A stretch of 64,000 bases of DNA from Solea solea. Lineage: Eukaryota; Chordata; Actinopteri; Pleuronectiformes; Soleidae. The position numbers were made by a program, and so were the translations under genes. Position 1 is the stretch's first letter, and each line of letters opens with the position of its first letter. The notes beneath the pieces are model-generated. The model was not told the DNA's origin. It was given only the letters and a program-made list of their open reading frames with translations, and made no database searches. Of the stretch, positions 61,001 to 64,000 are shown in pieces. The stretch covers positions 13,437,360 through 13,501,359 of the forward strand of contig NC_081148.1 in assembly GCF_958295425.1 (NCBI RefSeq), written 5' to 3'.

Positions 61001-62961
61001 ATTTGAATTGTGTATATTCTCCACTTTTTATTATACATTTCTGTAGCAGCACTCCGTACAGGCCTGACATATGTTTGTTTGTGTGAGTTGTTTTTATCAA
61101 AATGACAGAGAAAAGAGATTGTTTACATTTCGTTCCTTTCCCGTGTGGATAGGGCCATTCAAGTCAGAAAGGAGTGAGGGGGGCTGTGATTGACCAGGGG
61201 AAAAAAAGAGTTTGGGGGAGAGTTTAGCAGCCAGGAGACACAAACACTGGCAGAAAGAGAACCAACAAAATGTTGAAAGCATATTTGAAATTGACAAATT
61301 GAGTAGAGGGGGGTGAAGGGAAATGGACTATGTTGGCATTCAGGGAAACAGAGGGCTTGTTGTTAGCTGGAAAGAGTGATGCAGGTGAAAAGGGGAGGAG
61401 GGTCTAGGGGTGATTTATTTCCCATGTGATTTATATCCCCTGTCTGTCACCATGGCATTGTCATGGTGATCATTTGTCATTTAGATTGTGAAAACAGTCC
61501 ACCTGACAAAGGTAGGTGCCAACCTTTGCAGCTGAGTCTATGTAAACTTTCCTCCTGAACTCTGGTGGGACGTTTTATTCCGGGTGCATAATTGCTCAGA
61601 CCTACAAATGTTATAGGAGATCACTTTGTTAGGTGGTTGCTGTGAATCACTAAAAGTTGTATATTAAAATTATGATGACCCTTGTGCATGCAGGGTTGCA
61701 ACTCTAATCCAACCATTTCGAAATGGCCCTTTATGTTCAATACTACGGAGCGAAAGAAAAGAAAAAGCTCCCTTTTCAATCAATCCGTCCCTCCTTTCTT
61801 CGACGTCCTGTTCTTCATCACCCTTCTCCGTTTCCACCTCCTGCTCCCCCCCCCCCCACCGCACTCCAATGTTTGTGTGAACTCCTGAGAGCCATAGCTC
61901 TGACGAACTGCCCTCCTGAAAGTTTCAATTAAACATCATTTATGGGCACTCCTTTTTTTTAACAAGCGTTTTTTATTGGCCCGGGTCTGTGTTTACTCAT
62001 GACAGTAATTGTGCTGGAGTGGCTCACTGTGCTGCATGTACACCACCATATATCTCCGTCCAGTGTTTCTTCTGACATTGAAGCCAGCGGTGGCAACAGA
62101 CTCTTTGCCCCACCTCTGTGTCCTCCTGTCAGGAATATACTGCGCCATTTGTTCAGCCTGACGTGTGCGAGGGGGAAAATGGCAGTTCATTTCAAATGTA
62201 GGCCAAGCGTATTTCTTTGATGTTGCTGTTTGTTCCTCCTAAAAAATTATTAGTTACATAAACATGTATATAAACTGCAGAGACATGAGTTGGACTCTCC
62301 ACTGTGACTTTGGCTTGGTCAGGTATTCCTGCAAACACAGTTGTCATTGCAAGCACGAGCTAGCGCAAAATGAAGCCTACAATGAATATTAATCATACGG
62401 TACATGGTCAAAATCAATTCAATCGCGATGTGAAGTAGTTTTGAGTCTCAGAAAACAGATGATTTGTATTGTGTGGCTTAAAAGGACAGAGACACACCTA
62501 ATAATAGACTTTATTGAGTTGCATTGTTGGAAAGTTAGTAGCCCCCTACACGTTTGATTCCATGCTGGCTGCGTTAGTTTCCATTACTATTCAAAAGTTT
62601 GGTTATGTACTGTCATAAGACTAAATTATTCTTTATTACATTAGGCATTTTGTTTATGCAGAAACCTTAAAAAGAAATCACCACTGGAAAAGTCCTGTTT
62701 GACACATTGGCAAAACATAATTTGCATGCGTCAGGGTTTAATGGCTTTCGATGTCACCAATGACATCATCACTGCAAGACAAGACACGAGGGAATCGGTC
62801 TGACTGATGGGGTGAGTGTTGTGATTGGCATCGCTGGACTGAGAACATTATGACTAGCTCATTTACAGAACACACCCAGAGCTGTAAAGCATGTCATGTC
62901 AGCCCAGTGCAACAACACTCACATGGGTAGACTACAGTATTTTGCATTGTGAAATTCTGCA

Positions 62962-62986
62962 TGTGTGTGTGTGTGTGTGTGTGTGT
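62962..62986. repeat. (TG)n microsatellite
   Basis: Twelve TG units, perfect. Confidence 0.9.
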
Positions 62987-64000
62987 CATTGTTTTGTAGA
63001 GTGGGCAATATTTAACCTACTTAAATCTGACTAAACACTATTTAACGGCGCACATATTTCTCTCCCCATAACAAACAAATGTCATCTAAACTCTACGATG
63101 TTAGCCCCCTATTATCTTCCTCCAAACAATTTAGGCTGAACGCTTCCTTTTACACTGATTACATTCTAAGAGCTGTTTCCTCAGACGTAGAAATAACTAA
63201 GTCAGCATATAAACTAACTGGAAGTGGAATCTATGAATTACTTAGCGCAGACACAGTTACGCCACTGGTAAATGAAGATCCATTGGGCAACAAACGGCAC
63301 TTAACTTCGCTTGCGCACGCGCATGAACACACACTTGACGTGTTTATCCTTCCATGCAGAAACAGACACGGTGCCTCGCATGCCCTTAATCAAACACAAG
63401 TAGACACCTCCTTCTCATGAGCACTGACCTAGCGATGAACCATTCATTATCTGCTCCAATGCAAATGGAAGACTGACAAGACCAGCCTTGACAGAAACAT
63501 ACTCTTACCTCAGTGGTCAATGTCAGGACATTTATTGAAAAGCCTTGATCAAATGCATTAAATAAAACAAGATTAACGTGGTCTTATAACAATCTTTTTA
63601 TCAGCCTGACTGATTAAGCAAAGCTGGAGTTTGGCGAGGGGTGAGAAAGTGATGTCCAGGTTCATCTGTGGGTACTGCGGTTCCCTGGCCGCTTTGTTAA
63701 ACTTCAAGTCACCCTCTAACTACTCCCACCAGCTTCCCAATCTCAGACCCCTCCTCCTTCCCTAGGGTTGGTGTGGTCTTATCTCCAGTGGATGAGGGCT
63801 CCTCTGGCTTTGCACAAAGCCTCATATTGACATTCCAGAGGACCGAGCCTTGTGCAAACACACCAGGCCCCACCAGATGGCTTGGTGAGGGAGGACAGGG
63901 CAAGGACAAAGGACACAGAGGAGGACCAAGAACAGGAAGAAATAGTGGGATCTGAGTGAAAATCACCTTTACCACTAAAATGTCAGGCTACCCTGGCGAT

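Larger units (their letters stand above)
56031..64000. other. Intergenic, candidate conserved elements, no gene seen
   Basis: Repeat-poor patches at about 56040-56310, 57040-57290, 59990-60130 and 61960-62200 look like conserved non-coding DNA by composition and motif content. An NRF1-type sequence TGCGCACGCGCA lies at 63312-63323. I see no terminal exon of FGFR2 on the minus strand, so that gene, if it is the neighbour, lies further on. Confidence 0.5.

Noticed and set aside
56031..64000. 3' terminal exons of FGFR2 on the minus strand
   Set aside because: No kinase-domain or C-terminal FGFR2 coding sequence is recognisable in any frame; the gene must lie beyond the window if synteny holds.

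Overview
The window is vertebrate nuclear DNA, almost certainly from a ray-finned fish and probably a spiny-rayed teleost. The evidence is split genes with GT-AG introns, abundant TG/CA microsatellites, tRNA-headed SINE copies with L2-like tails, and other dispersed repeats typical of fish. One protein-coding gene can be supported.

Positions 1-10215 hold the 3' end of WDR11 on the + strand. The last five bases of one exon sit at the window edge, followed by seven complete coding exons, giving 326 C-terminal codons and a stop at 8615-8617. A 3' UTR of about 1.6 kb ends at an AATAAA at 10189. The reading frame closes across every junction, and I recognise the protein as close to vertebrate WDR11, which acts in vesicle tethering at the trans-Golgi and in ciliary/Hedgehog biology. 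The last intron (7554-8417) is not GT-AG. It has a textbook minor-spliceosome structure: ATATCCTTTT donor, TCCTTGAC branch site and AC acceptor. It is the clearest unusual gene feature in the window.

Positions 10216-64000 contain no exon or RNA gene I can support. In tetrapods WDR11 is followed by a large gene desert and then FGFR2, so this is best read as the near part of the fish counterpart of that desert. It holds microsatellites; five SINE/L2-tail fragments sharing a tail variant; two inverted copies of a dispersed repeat with telomere-like TTAGGG/CCCTAA runs; a 222-bp repeat bounded by an 11-bp inverted repeat; a locally duplicated block; and low-repeat, homeodomain-motif-rich patches that look like conserved non-coding elements. 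Two sites could be architectural or promoter elements: a perfect match to the CTCF consensus at 14223, and a ZNF143-type motif next to a GCGAGA/TCTCGC palindrome at 40906.

I did not find an undescribed multi-gene system. The most useful leads are the AT-AC intron, the CTCF and ZNF143 sites, and the candidate enhancers. The enhancer calls are made by eye and need a cross-species alignment.
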